Shown here: positions 24,487-31,937 of the stretch, piece after piece
Layout: every line of letters starts with the position of its first letter
How positions within the stretch are numbered: position 1 is the stretch's first letter
Virus record (IMG/VR): IMGVR_UViG_3300023238_000251
Location: 1-47,621 of that record
From: a virus
DNA length: 47,621 nt
Direction: 5' to 3' (one strand)
Position numbers and translations under genes: made by a program
The notes under the pieces: generated by a model
Told to the model about the DNA's origin: nothing
Database searches by the model: none
Seen by the model: the letters and a program-made list of their open reading frames with translations, nothing else

Positions 24487-25187
24487 TTACAGTTTATTGG
24501 TCAAATAGATATCCTAACTTTGGAGACATTTTAACTCCTTTTGTATTAAATTATTATAATATAGCACATACTATGAGTTCAAATCCAGAGACTAGTGATG
24601 CAATGTGTATTGGGTCTATTATACAACGGTCGACTAATAATATGATTGTATTAGGAAGCGGAGTTATGCATAGTAAACATAAATTAAATCCAGATGCTGA
24701 TTATAGATTTGTTCGTGGGCCATTAACAAGAGAAAAGATATTAAGTGCAGGCGGCTTGTGTCCAAAAATATACGGAGATCCCGCATTACTACTGCCATTA
24801 TTTTGTAATGAAAGTAAAAAAGAATACGATATTGGAATAGTTCCGCATTATGTAGATTATGATGAAATGAAGCTACAGTATCCAGAATACAATATTATTA
24901 ATTTAAAAAATCATAATCCTTTAGAAGTTGCTAAAGAAATTACTAAATGTAGACAAATTATTTCTTCATCGTTGCATGGCATCATAGCAGCTCATGCATA
25001 CGGTATTCCTGCTGCTTGGATTAAATTTTCTAATAAAGTAAAAGGAAATGATATAAAATTTAAAGATTATTTTGCATCGGTTAATGTTGATACACATATT
25101 ACATCTATATTAGATAACGTAAAATTTAGCACTGGTATATTACCCGATTTAAATAAGATCGAAGAAAAGTTTAAGGAGTTACTATGA
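24483..25187 (+). CDS. Polysaccharide pyruvyl transferase family protein
   Basis: Adds ketal pyruvate to sugars of capsule or exopolysaccharide. 234 aa. The signatures are all in order: YWSNRYPNFGDILTPFVL, VLGSGVMH, FVRGPLTREKI, IYGDPALLLPLF, IGIVPHYVDY, and ISSSLHGIIAAHAYGIPA (a conserved S-x-H-G loop). Shorter than many bacterial members (over 300 aa), lacking an N-terminal extension. Translationally coupled: its ATGA overlaps the previous stop, and the next gene overlaps its end. Confidence 0.85.
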   Translation: MITVYWSNRYPNFGDILTPFVLNYYNIAHTMSSNPETSDAMCIGSIIQRSTNNMIVLGSGVMHSKHKLNPDADYRFVRGPLTREKILSAGGLCPKIYGDPALLLPLFCNESKKEYDIGIVPHYVDYDEMKLQYPEYNIINLKNHNPLEVAKEITKCRQIISSSLHGIIAAHAYGIPAAWIKFSNKVKGNDIKFKDYFASVNVDTHITSILDNVKFSTGILPDLNKIEEKFKELL

Positions 25188-25858
25188 ACTTAAAAGCAAA
25201 AGGATGTAGTACACCTGCACCTAATTTATTACAATTTAGATTATTAAAGTATGCATTAGAAGAATACAGTATTAATATTGAAAAATTAGATCCACTAGTT
25301 GATCATAGGAACGGTATTATAGATCTACAAGGAGTACAAATTGGGATTAAGTATCCTAAAGAATACTTAAATCATATATCATTATTAAATCATAAAAAAC
25401 TATATGATTATTGCTTTGTAGGGCATTTTGAGTCTTTTGGCCGGCAACAGAGTTTAGAACCATTTATAGAAAAAAACAGTTATATTAAACATTCTACTGT
25501 CGGTAGGCAAAAAGAAAAATATGATTTTGATACACAATACTACCAAATAATTTGTAATTCTAAATTTGGTCTTGTTCCTAATCATGTTGATGCAAAGCGT
25601 CCTAAAAAATGGCAACACCCAAATGCATGGAGTTACAGATTTATAGAAACAATTATTTGTAATACAGTTCCAGTATTATTTTGCGAAAGTCCTCTAGGAA
25701 GTAATTGGATCAATGGATTTAAATTTTTATGGAACAACTCTAAATTTGATATTAACGACACTGAGTATCGAGATATAATTAAACATAATACTGCACTAGC
25801 AAATAGTCGCTATTTTCTTACACTTGACGAGCTCACTCAAATACAAAATTTATTGTAA
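25184..25858 (+). CDS. Exostosin-like (GT47-type) glycosyltransferase
   Basis: 224 aa. The C-terminal part (YYQIICNSKFGLVPNHVD, then WSYRFIETIICNTVPVLF) has the exostosin-family arrangement: a strand ending in SKF-x-L-x-P, followed by a R-F-x-E-x-I helix and a strand ending P-V. CFVGHFESFGRQQ and KHSTVGRQKEKYD lie in the N-terminal half. No signal or membrane segment. It follows the pyruvyl transferase with a 4-nt overlap and shares its A/T-rich composition. The family call is motif-based and the substrate unknown. Confidence 0.6.
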   Translation: MNLKAKGCSTPAPNLLQFRLLKYALEEYSINIEKLDPLVDHRNGIIDLQGVQIGIKYPKEYLNHISLLNHKKLYDYCFVGHFESFGRQQSLEPFIEKNSYIKHSTVGRQKEKYDFDTQYYQIICNSKFGLVPNHVDAKRPKKWQHPNAWSYRFIETIICNTVPVLFCESPLGSNWINGFKFLWNNSKFDINDTEYRDIIKHNTALANSRYFLTLDELTQIQNLL

Positions 25859-25866
25859 ACTGCATA

Positions 25867-25874
25867 TATAAATA
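25867..25874 (+). promoter_or_regulatory. Late promoter, predicted leaderless
   Basis: TATAAATA, an exact match to the T4 late consensus, then TCTAT, then the ATG at 25880. +1 would be the A of ATG. No ribosome binding site. Confidence 0.8.
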
Positions 25875-25879
25875 TCTAT

Positions 25880-26656
25880 ATGAATAAAGTAGTATTAACC
25901 ACCGGCGGATTTGATCCTCTACACAGCGGACACATTGCCTATTTCAAAGCAGCACGAGAACTTGGAGATCATCTAGTAGTTGGTGTTAACTCAGATGAAT
26001 GGCTAACTAGAAAGAAAGGCAGACCATTTATGCCTTTCGAAGAACGTTGTGCAATCATTAAAGAACTATCGTGTGTTGACGAAGTTATTGGATTTAACGA
26101 CAGTGACGATACAGCAATAAGTGCTATAGATCAAGTACTAGCAACCAAAGGTACAAGTTGGCGTGTTGTGTTTGCTAATGGCGGCGATAGAACAAATAAG
26201 ACTACCCCCGAGTATGCTACATTCGGCGGACATCAAGATGTAGAGTTTGCATGGAAGGTGGGCGGTAGCAACAAAGCCAATAGTTCAAGTTGGATACTAG
26301 ACGAATGGAAAACACAAAAGACTGAACGTGACTGGGGTTACTGGCGTGTGTTAGATGACAGACCTGAGAAAGGTTACAAAGTAAAAGAACTTGTGATATA
26401 TCCAGGCAAGGCACTAAGCGACCAAAAACATTTTAAACGTTCAGAACAATGGATGGTACTGGAAGGTGTAGTTGATATGCAGACTGAGTGGAACGGAAAT
26501 GTATCAGCACTAAAATTAATACCGCACGGAATACCTTATGAGATTGGCAAGGAAGTTTGGCATCTAGCATCTAACAGTGGTACAGAAAATGCACACATAC
26601 TAGAAATACAATGGGGTGAGTGCGTTGAAGAAGATATAGAAAGAAGAGACACATGA
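25880..26656 (+). CDS. Nucleotidyltransferase fused to a sugar-isomerase-type cupin
   Basis: 258 aa, two domains. Residues 1-130: cytidylyltransferase-like, with TTGGFDPLHSGHIAYFKAAREL (HxGH), LVVGVNSDEWLTRKKGRPFMP and NGGDRTNKTTPE. Residues about 150-258: cupin of the mannose-6-phosphate isomerase type II kind, with WGYWRVLDD, KVKELVIYPGKALSDQKHFKRSEQWMVLEG and HLASNSGTENAHILEIQWGE. It may activate a sugar phosphate and isomerise the same substrate. The nucleotidyl half resembles the transferase half of HldE at the window start, so the two may be related enzymes. Overlaps the next gene (ATGA). Confidence 0.75.
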   Translation: MNKVVLTTGGFDPLHSGHIAYFKAARELGDHLVVGVNSDEWLTRKKGRPFMPFEERCAIIKELSCVDEVIGFNDSDDTAISAIDQVLATKGTSWRVVFANGGDRTNKTTPEYATFGGHQDVEFAWKVGGSNKANSSSWILDEWKTQKTERDWGYWRVLDDRPEKGYKVKELVIYPGKALSDQKHFKRSEQWMVLEGVVDMQTEWNGNVSALKLIPHGIPYEIGKEVWHLASNSGTENAHILEIQWGECVEEDIERRDT

Positions 26657-27336
26657 AAGTATTTGTAGGCTACGACCCAAGAGAAGACATAGCATATCAA
26701 GTATGCAAACACAGCATTGAACGGCATAGTCCGACTGCACAAGTTATTCCGCTAAAACAAAATGATCTTAAACGTCAAGGTTGGTATTCAAGATCCCCGG
26801 ACAAACTTGCTAGTACTGAATTTACATTTACTCGCTTCTTAGTTCCCGAACTTGTTAACTTTAGTGGTTGGGCAGTGTTTATGGATTGTGACATGTTACT
26901 TAGAACAGACATTGCAGAGTTGTATGCACAAGCAGATGATACAAAGGCAGTGATGTGTGTGCAACACAACTACGCACCTAAAGAAGGCACCAAAATGGAT
27001 GGACAAACACAAACAGTTTATCCACGCAAGAATTGGTCAAGTATGATGCTTATCAATTGCGGCCATCCTGCTAACAAAAGACTTGACATTGATTTAGTAA
27101 ATGAGAAAGAACTTAACGGAGCATACTTTCATAGATTTAGTTGGCTAGAAAGTGATGATCTAATTGGTGAACTATCACCTGAATGGAATTGGTTAGTAGG
27201 ACACTATAACGAGCCAGAGGATGGTGCACCAAAACTATTACACTACACAGAAGGCGGACCGTGGTTTGAAAACTATAGGAACTGTGAATACAATCAAGAA
27301 TGGAAACAAGAATTACAGGCGATGATGAATGGGTAA
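26653..27336 (+). CDS. GT-A fold glycosyltransferase-like protein
   Basis: 227 aa. MKVFVGYDPREDIAYQVCKHSIERHSP is a GT8-like first unit. FTRFLVPELVNFSGWAVFMDCDMLLRTDIAEL carries DxD as DCD. SSMMLINCGHP and the ending LLHYTEGGPWFENY (H-x-x-x-x-x-P-W) complete the family picture. It is a typical bacterial or phage lipopolysaccharide-type transferase. Overlaps both neighbours by 4-8 nt. Confidence 0.8.
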   Translation: MKVFVGYDPREDIAYQVCKHSIERHSPTAQVIPLKQNDLKRQGWYSRSPDKLASTEFTFTRFLVPELVNFSGWAVFMDCDMLLRTDIAELYAQADDTKAVMCVQHNYAPKEGTKMDGQTQTVYPRKNWSSMMLINCGHPANKRLDIDLVNEKELNGAYFHRFSWLESDDLIGELSPEWNWLVGHYNEPEDGAPKLLHYTEGGPWFENYRNCEYNQEWKQELQAMMNG

Positions 27337-28156
27337 AGTAGCAGCAATAGATAGTACAGGTGGCAACAACTATGCAAGAAAAGGTCACGATTATGATCCT
27401 TATTTGCGTAGTTTCATAGAAGGTGTTAGCGGTATAGAATCTAGTTGGGAGGCTGAAGAAAATACTGACAGTACTCTAATAATTAGAGGACTCGGCGGCG
27501 GGAGTCAAAAAGCTATTAAACGTTGTTGGGCATCTGGCAGAAACTTTTATGCAATGGACACTGGTTATTTTGGAAACGGCAAACACAAAACTTGGCACCG
27601 TATTACATATAACGCACTGCAAAATATGCACGAAATGTTACCGTACGATAAATCAAGGCTAGAATTACAGCTAGGGCCTTTTAAAGAAATATACAAGCCA
27701 TTTACGTCGGGTTCAAAGATCTTAGTATGTCCTCCCAGTGATAAAGTAATGAATATGTTCGGGCAGGGTACTGCTAAAGAATGGACAGAAAAATTAGTAG
27801 CAAATTTATCTACACTAACAGATCGTCCTATTGAAATTAGAATGAAGCCTATTAGAAGCGAACGCATTAGTACAAAAACAATACAAGATGCACTGCAAGA
27901 CGATGTACATTGTCTGATCACATACAATAGTATTGCTGCTACTGAAGCACTTATGGAAGGCAAACCTGCCATTACATTAGGACCAAATGCAGCACAATTA
28001 ATTTGCGAAACAGACCTAGCAAACTTGGAAAATCCTAAAATACCTACACGAGACGAAATGTTTGCATTCTTAACACACTTGTCGTACTCACAATTTACAC
28101 AAGCTGAAATGGAAGATGGAACTGCTTGGCGTATACTACAGGAGACACAAGTATGA
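27329..28156 (+). CDS. KpsC/KpsS-like glycosyltransferase paralogue 1
   Basis: 275 aa. GT-B-like C-terminal half: ILVCPPSDKVMNMF, TDRPIEIRMKPIRSERI, then CLITYNSIAATEALMEGKPAITLGP, followed by LANLENPKIPTRDEM and a DGTAWRIL end. The strand ending T-Y-N-S before a helix and the E-G-K-P loop are characteristic of the capsule-synthesis Kdo-transferase-like family. Shares these elements, in order, with the genes at 28153 and 29923. Acceptor and donor not determined; Kdo is a candidate because kdsA is in this window. Confidence 0.65.
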   Translation: MGKVAAIDSTGGNNYARKGHDYDPYLRSFIEGVSGIESSWEAEENTDSTLIIRGLGGGSQKAIKRCWASGRNFYAMDTGYFGNGKHKTWHRITYNALQNMHEMLPYDKSRLELQLGPFKEIYKPFTSGSKILVCPPSDKVMNMFGQGTAKEWTEKLVANLSTLTDRPIEIRMKPIRSERISTKTIQDALQDDVHCLITYNSIAATEALMEGKPAITLGPNAAQLICETDLANLENPKIPTRDEMFAFLTHLSYSQFTQAEMEDGTAWRILQETQV

Positions 28157-29085
28157 CTATAACAGTTGCATCCTACCTAATGGGAATACCTCCGGGAAAT
28201 ACCAATCCAGAAAAGCCACAAATTATTGTAAACTTTATTGAAGGAGTATGGGCATGCGGTGATAAAGGCCAAATTGTTTGTGACTATACACCAGTTGACG
28301 TAGATGTTGCAGTAGTACAGGGATTCGTGCATCCAAACAGTAAAAATTCTCCACACTTAAATTTACGCAAATCAGTATTTGAAAAACAACAACAAAACGG
28401 CAAGCGTAGTATAATTGTAGACAGTAACTTATTTTTATATGCTGATAAAGGAAACTCTAATCAATTTTTACGTTATAGTTATGATGGTGTATTTCCTAAC
28501 ACTGGCGAATATTGTAACGATGATCCTGATCCTGCACGGTGGGATTTAATTAGTAGTCGTTTAGGAATTAAGTTAAAGCCTCGTCAAACTACAGGTAATA
28601 ATATTTTAATATGTTGCCAGCGTGACGGTGGCTGGAGTATGGACGGCATCCAACTTATGCCTTGGTTAATTAAAACTATCCAACAAATTAGAAAACATAG
28701 TGACCGAACAGTTGTAGTTAGATTTCATCCTGGAGATAAAGGCATTCTTAATCATAAAAGAATGTTAGCAAGGTATAGGCTGGCAAATGTACAAGTAAGT
28801 CATTCTGATCATATATTACAAGACTTTGCTGCTTCATATTGTGTAATAAATTATAATAGTAGCCCAACAATAGCAGCAGCTATTGAAGGTATTCCTACTA
28901 TTGTATTAGACCCAACTAACAGTCAAGCAGCAGAAGTATCTCATCATAAGTTGGCTGATATCGAAACGTTAAAAGAATTTGACAGAGAAAAGTGGATTCA
29001 TAAAATGGCGCAAATGCATTGGACACTAGACGAACTTAAAGACGGAACAGCATGGAAGCACCTAAGGAAGTGGGCAATAAAATGA
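28153..29085 (+). CDS. KpsC/KpsS-like glycosyltransferase paralogue 2
   Basis: 310 aa. Same architecture as its neighbour: ILICCQRDGGWSM, SDRTVVVRFHPGDKG, YCVINYNSSPTIAAAIEGIPTIVLDP, HHKLADIETLKEFDREKW and DGTAWKHLRKW. The R-F-H-P segment before the Y-N-S strand is a common nucleotide-sugar-site element in these proteins. ATG 28153 overlaps the previous stop (ATGA) and has ACAGGAG 9 nt upstream; an earlier TTG at 28126 is less likely. Probably arose by tandem duplication. Confidence 0.65.
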   Translation: MTITVASYLMGIPPGNTNPEKPQIIVNFIEGVWACGDKGQIVCDYTPVDVDVAVVQGFVHPNSKNSPHLNLRKSVFEKQQQNGKRSIIVDSNLFLYADKGNSNQFLRYSYDGVFPNTGEYCNDDPDPARWDLISSRLGIKLKPRQTTGNNILICCQRDGGWSMDGIQLMPWLIKTIQQIRKHSDRTVVVRFHPGDKGILNHKRMLARYRLANVQVSHSDHILQDFAASYCVINYNSSPTIAAAIEGIPTIVLDPTNSQAAEVSHHKLADIETLKEFDREKWIHKMAQMHWTLDELKDGTAWKHLRKWAIK

Positions 29086-29933
29086 GCAAGGCAATAACAG
29101 TAGTAACAACATTTCACCCAGCAGGGTTATCAAAGTACGGTCAGCGTATGATTGATAGTTTTGCATTAAACATTGACAAGCGTATTAAGTTGTTAGTGTA
29201 TGCAGAGGATTGTAAGCCTGTTAATCCTGATCCAAGCCGCATTGAGATATTAGATGCAAAGGTAGCATTACCTAAACTAAATGCATTTAAATCAACATGG
29301 GGACATGTTCCTAAAGCTAATGGTGACATTACTAATGAGCCACAGCGCCACACACGCAAGGACTGGATGAAGAAATTCAAGTGGGACGCAGTTAGGTTCG
29401 CTAATAAAACATACGCAGTGTATGACGCTTGTGTGCGTTCTAAGGACTGGTGTGTGTGGATGGACGCGGATACATATGTGCATAGCCCTTGGACGTACGA
29501 AGACTTTGCCGCGCAGTTACCAGACAACTCTTGGATCACTTATGTAGGCAGAGGCAAAGGATCGCAGACATGGCCAGAGTGCGGCTTCTACGGATTAAAC
29601 TTAAATCATCCTGTGTGTCACGAGTTCCTTAAAGAGTTTGAAAGAGTATACGAAGAAGCAGACAACGGAATATTCTTGTTAGAAGAATGGCATGACAGTT
29701 TTGTGTTTGGAAGTATATTAAACAATATGAAATTACAATTTCCTAATGCACACGATTATAGTGCTGAAATGTATTTGCGTGAAGCAAAGTCAGGAGGCGG
29801 AGGTCATCCGTTAATTAATGGCGTACTAGGCAAATGGATTGACCATATGAAAGGTGGACGCAAAGACGCAGGCAAGTCGCAACGCAAAGACATCATGGTT
29901 AACAGAACAGAAGATTATTGGAATGAAATTTAG
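29082..29933 (+). CDS. GT-A fold glycosyltransferase-like protein
   Basis: 283 aa. ITVVTTFHPAGLSKYGQRMIDSF begins the fold; WCVWMDADTYVHSPW has the DxD (DAD) near residue 135. ECGFYGLNLNHPVCHEFLKEFERVYE and EEWHDSFVFGSIL are consistent with acceptor-site elements. Gly-rich KSGGGGHPLINGVLGKW lies near the end. ATG 29082 overlaps the preceding stop (ATGA) with an AGGAAG-type site upstream; ATG 29052 is an alternative giving 293 aa. Confidence 0.65.
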   Translation: MSKAITVVTTFHPAGLSKYGQRMIDSFALNIDKRIKLLVYAEDCKPVNPDPSRIEILDAKVALPKLNAFKSTWGHVPKANGDITNEPQRHTRKDWMKKFKWDAVRFANKTYAVYDACVRSKDWCVWMDADTYVHSPWTYEDFAAQLPDNSWITYVGRGKGSQTWPECGFYGLNLNHPVCHEFLKEFERVYEEADNGIFLLEEWHDSFVFGSILNNMKLQFPNAHDYSAEMYLREAKSGGGGHPLINGVLGKWIDHMKGGRKDAGKSQRKDIMVNRTEDYWNEI

Positions 29934-30744
29934 TTTATGGACGGATTATGGCGCACTTAATAGCAAACCGGTTTTTGACGCTTTTGCAAATAGTCTTAAT
30001 GACAATGGGCATACTGTTGTTTATAACGATAGTAGTGCCAACGTTAACGTTATTTGGAGTGTTCTTTTTCACGGCCGCATGGCTAGAAACAGGCAAGTTT
30101 GGGATCAACACAAACCTACAATAGTGTTAGAAGTAGGAGGCATTAAACGTGGTACGACATGGAAAGTAGGGCTCAATGGAATTAATCGTGATGCTTATTT
30201 TAGCAGTATGGGTAATAATTCTGTACGTGCTAATAGCCTTGGGTTATATTTAAAGCCTAGACGCAGTGGCGATAACATTCTTATATGCGGACAACATGAT
30301 AAGAGTTTACAATGGCAAGATATGCCGACAATGCAGCAATGGGTAACAGAAACAATAGCTACAATTAAAACAGTTAGTGACCGTCCTATTATATTTAGAC
30401 CGCATCCTCGTTGCAGAGTAAACGTAGACAGTAGTGTTACAGTACAAACTCCTAACAAGATTCCCAACTCGTATGACGACTTTGACATGAGCTTTGATAA
30501 CATATGGGCAACAGTAAGTTGGAACAGTAATCCAGGTATACACAGTGTAATTAATGGAGTCCCGGCGTTTGTAGGCAAAAGCTCACTAGCGTATGATGTT
30601 GCTAACACATTGTTGCTGTGGATAGAAAATCCACGTATGCCAGACAGAACACAGTGGCTTAATGACTACGCACATACTGAATATACACTTGAAGAAATAT
30701 CACAAGGAATTCCATTAAAGAACTTGACTTCTAAGCTAATCTAA
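29923..30744 (+). CDS. KpsC/KpsS-like glycosyltransferase paralogue 3
   Basis: 273 aa. Third member of the set: ILICGQHDKSLQW, SDRPIIFRPHPRCRV (R-P-H-P), WATVSWNSNPGIHSVINGVPAFVG, WIENPRMPDRTQWLNDYAHTEYT. The last segment matches the W-N-S, x-G-x-P and I-E-N-P-x-x-x-x-R order of paralogues 1 and 2. Overlaps the previous gene by 11 nt. The gene's last codons hold the -35 box of the promoter for the next gene. It may sit at a different acceptor position in the same glycan. Confidence 0.65.
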   Translation: MKFSLWTDYGALNSKPVFDAFANSLNDNGHTVVYNDSSANVNVIWSVLFHGRMARNRQVWDQHKPTIVLEVGGIKRGTTWKVGLNGINRDAYFSSMGNNSVRANSLGLYLKPRRSGDNILICGQHDKSLQWQDMPTMQQWVTETIATIKTVSDRPIIFRPHPRCRVNVDSSVTVQTPNKIPNSYDDFDMSFDNIWATVSWNSNPGIHSVINGVPAFVGKSSLAYDVANTLLLWIENPRMPDRTQWLNDYAHTEYTLEEISQGIPLKNLTSKLI

Positions 30745-30752
30745 GCTATAAT
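30724..30752 (+). promoter_or_regulatory. sigma70-type promoter, predicted leaderless
   Basis: TTGACT (30724-30729, one mismatch), 17-nt spacer, TATAAT (30747-30752), then ACATGT and the ATG at 30759. The -35 lies in the end of the upstream gene. No ribosome binding site fits. Confidence 0.75.
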
Positions 30753-30758
30753 ACATGT

Positions 30759-31937
30759 ATGATATTAAATTTAGAAGATTGCTTAGAACACCTTGCAGGC
30801 ATGCGTGAGTCACCTGTAAAATTCACTATCGAACAAACTGACTTTACTATTGTGACTAGTATTGCTAGACAGTGTTTTAAAGGTATGGCACTAACTGATA
30901 GACAGTCTGCACTTATGCAAGAAAAACTGTTGCCTTATCGTGAACAATTTACTAATATAGATTGGGACTTTGATTATGCAGTTACGCAATTACGTCAGCC
31001 ATTGCGCAGCATTGATAGAAGCAAATATATTAAATTGCAAGACGACAACATTGTAGTTAGGTTTCCTTTTAACAAAACTGACATCTGTTACATACACGAA
31101 TTTGCAAATAATGCTGAAGGGTATTATCATCAAAAAGGCACTCATATACACGAATTTACATATAACGAACGTAATATATTAAACTTATTGGATCGGTTTA
31201 CAAAAAAAGAATTTGCAATTGACGAAGAATTATTAGAAATTTACAACAAAATAAAAGTTATAAATGATAATCCACAAGATCATCTTAGCGGTATAGGCGA
31301 CGATTATAATTTAATTAATATTAATCCTACACTTGTAGTTACGATACAAGATGAAGTCGGCGATACGTCTGCTGAAAGTTTTACAAAACTTTATGATCGT
31401 AGATTTAGATACGGGTTTAATCATGTTGCCAACTTAGACAAGGCAAGTAATCAACTTGTGCATGAAATTGCTTCACGCAAAGATAAAACATATCACAGTA
31501 AGCCTAGTGTTCAATCAACACAAGATGTGCTAACTGCATTATGGGAGTTAGACAGATTTCCGTTATTAGTTGTACTGGATCCTACACATGCAGAAGAACA
31601 ATTATATACGTTTGCAAATCATTATAGGGACATATTAGATTCAAACGAACAAAGTGTGTTGTTTCGGGCAGAGGAAAAGGACGCAGGCTTTAACCAATTG
31701 ATTAAGGACAGAAAATTAAACAATTGGGTTGACAGCACTACAAAAGTAGTGTATATTAGTAAGAGTAAGTTACCAAAGTTACTTGTTAAAAATAATTGGA
31801 AGCCTAATGCTACATTTAGTTTTACAAGTTCAATGGACCGTTTTGTGGACAGTTATGTTTCATTTAACTGTGACTTAATAGTATACAGAGAAGAACAAAT
31901 GAGTCCAATGAGGAGACATTCAAAATATTATGGCTAG
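30759..31937 (+). CDS. Unknown protein upstream of and overlapping uvsW
   Basis: 392 aa, not recognised. The N-terminus has a short motif (ALTDRQSALMQEKL) that I associate with replication-related proteins of T4-like phages. The middle is strand-rich (IVVRFPFNKTDICYIHEF). The C-terminal half has several strand/helix units (FPLLVVLDPTHAEEQL, VVYISKSKLPKLLVKNNW). No clear P-loop or metal site. It overlaps uvsW by 8 nt and has a promoter that would also read into uvsW, so it may act with the helicase. Confidence 0.55.
   Translation: MILNLEDCLEHLAGMRESPVKFTIEQTDFTIVTSIARQCFKGMALTDRQSALMQEKLLPYREQFTNIDWDFDYAVTQLRQPLRSIDRSKYIKLQDDNIVVRFPFNKTDICYIHEFANNAEGYYHQKGTHIHEFTYNERNILNLLDRFTKKEFAIDEELLEIYNKIKVINDNPQDHLSGIGDDYNLININPTLVVTIQDEVGDTSAESFTKLYDRRFRYGFNHVANLDKASNQLVHEIASRKDKTYHSKPSVQSTQDVLTALWELDRFPLLVVLDPTHAEEQLYTFANHYRDILDSNEQSVLFRAEEKDAGFNQLIKDRKLNNWVDSTTKVVYISKSKLPKLLVKNNWKPNATFSFTSSMDRFVDSYVSFNCDLIVYREEQMSPMRRHSKYYG

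Noticed and set aside
27080-27110. TTGACA inside the glycosyltransferase gene at 26653
   Set aside because: No suitable -10 at 16-18 nt and no gene starting just downstream.
27565-27972. 135-aa minus-strand ORF in Kps-like gene 1
   Set aside because: Shadow of a recognised coding region, no ribosome binding site.
30195-30608. 137-aa minus-strand ORF in the third Kps-like gene
   Set aside because: The plus strand has clear family motifs; the opposite frame has none.
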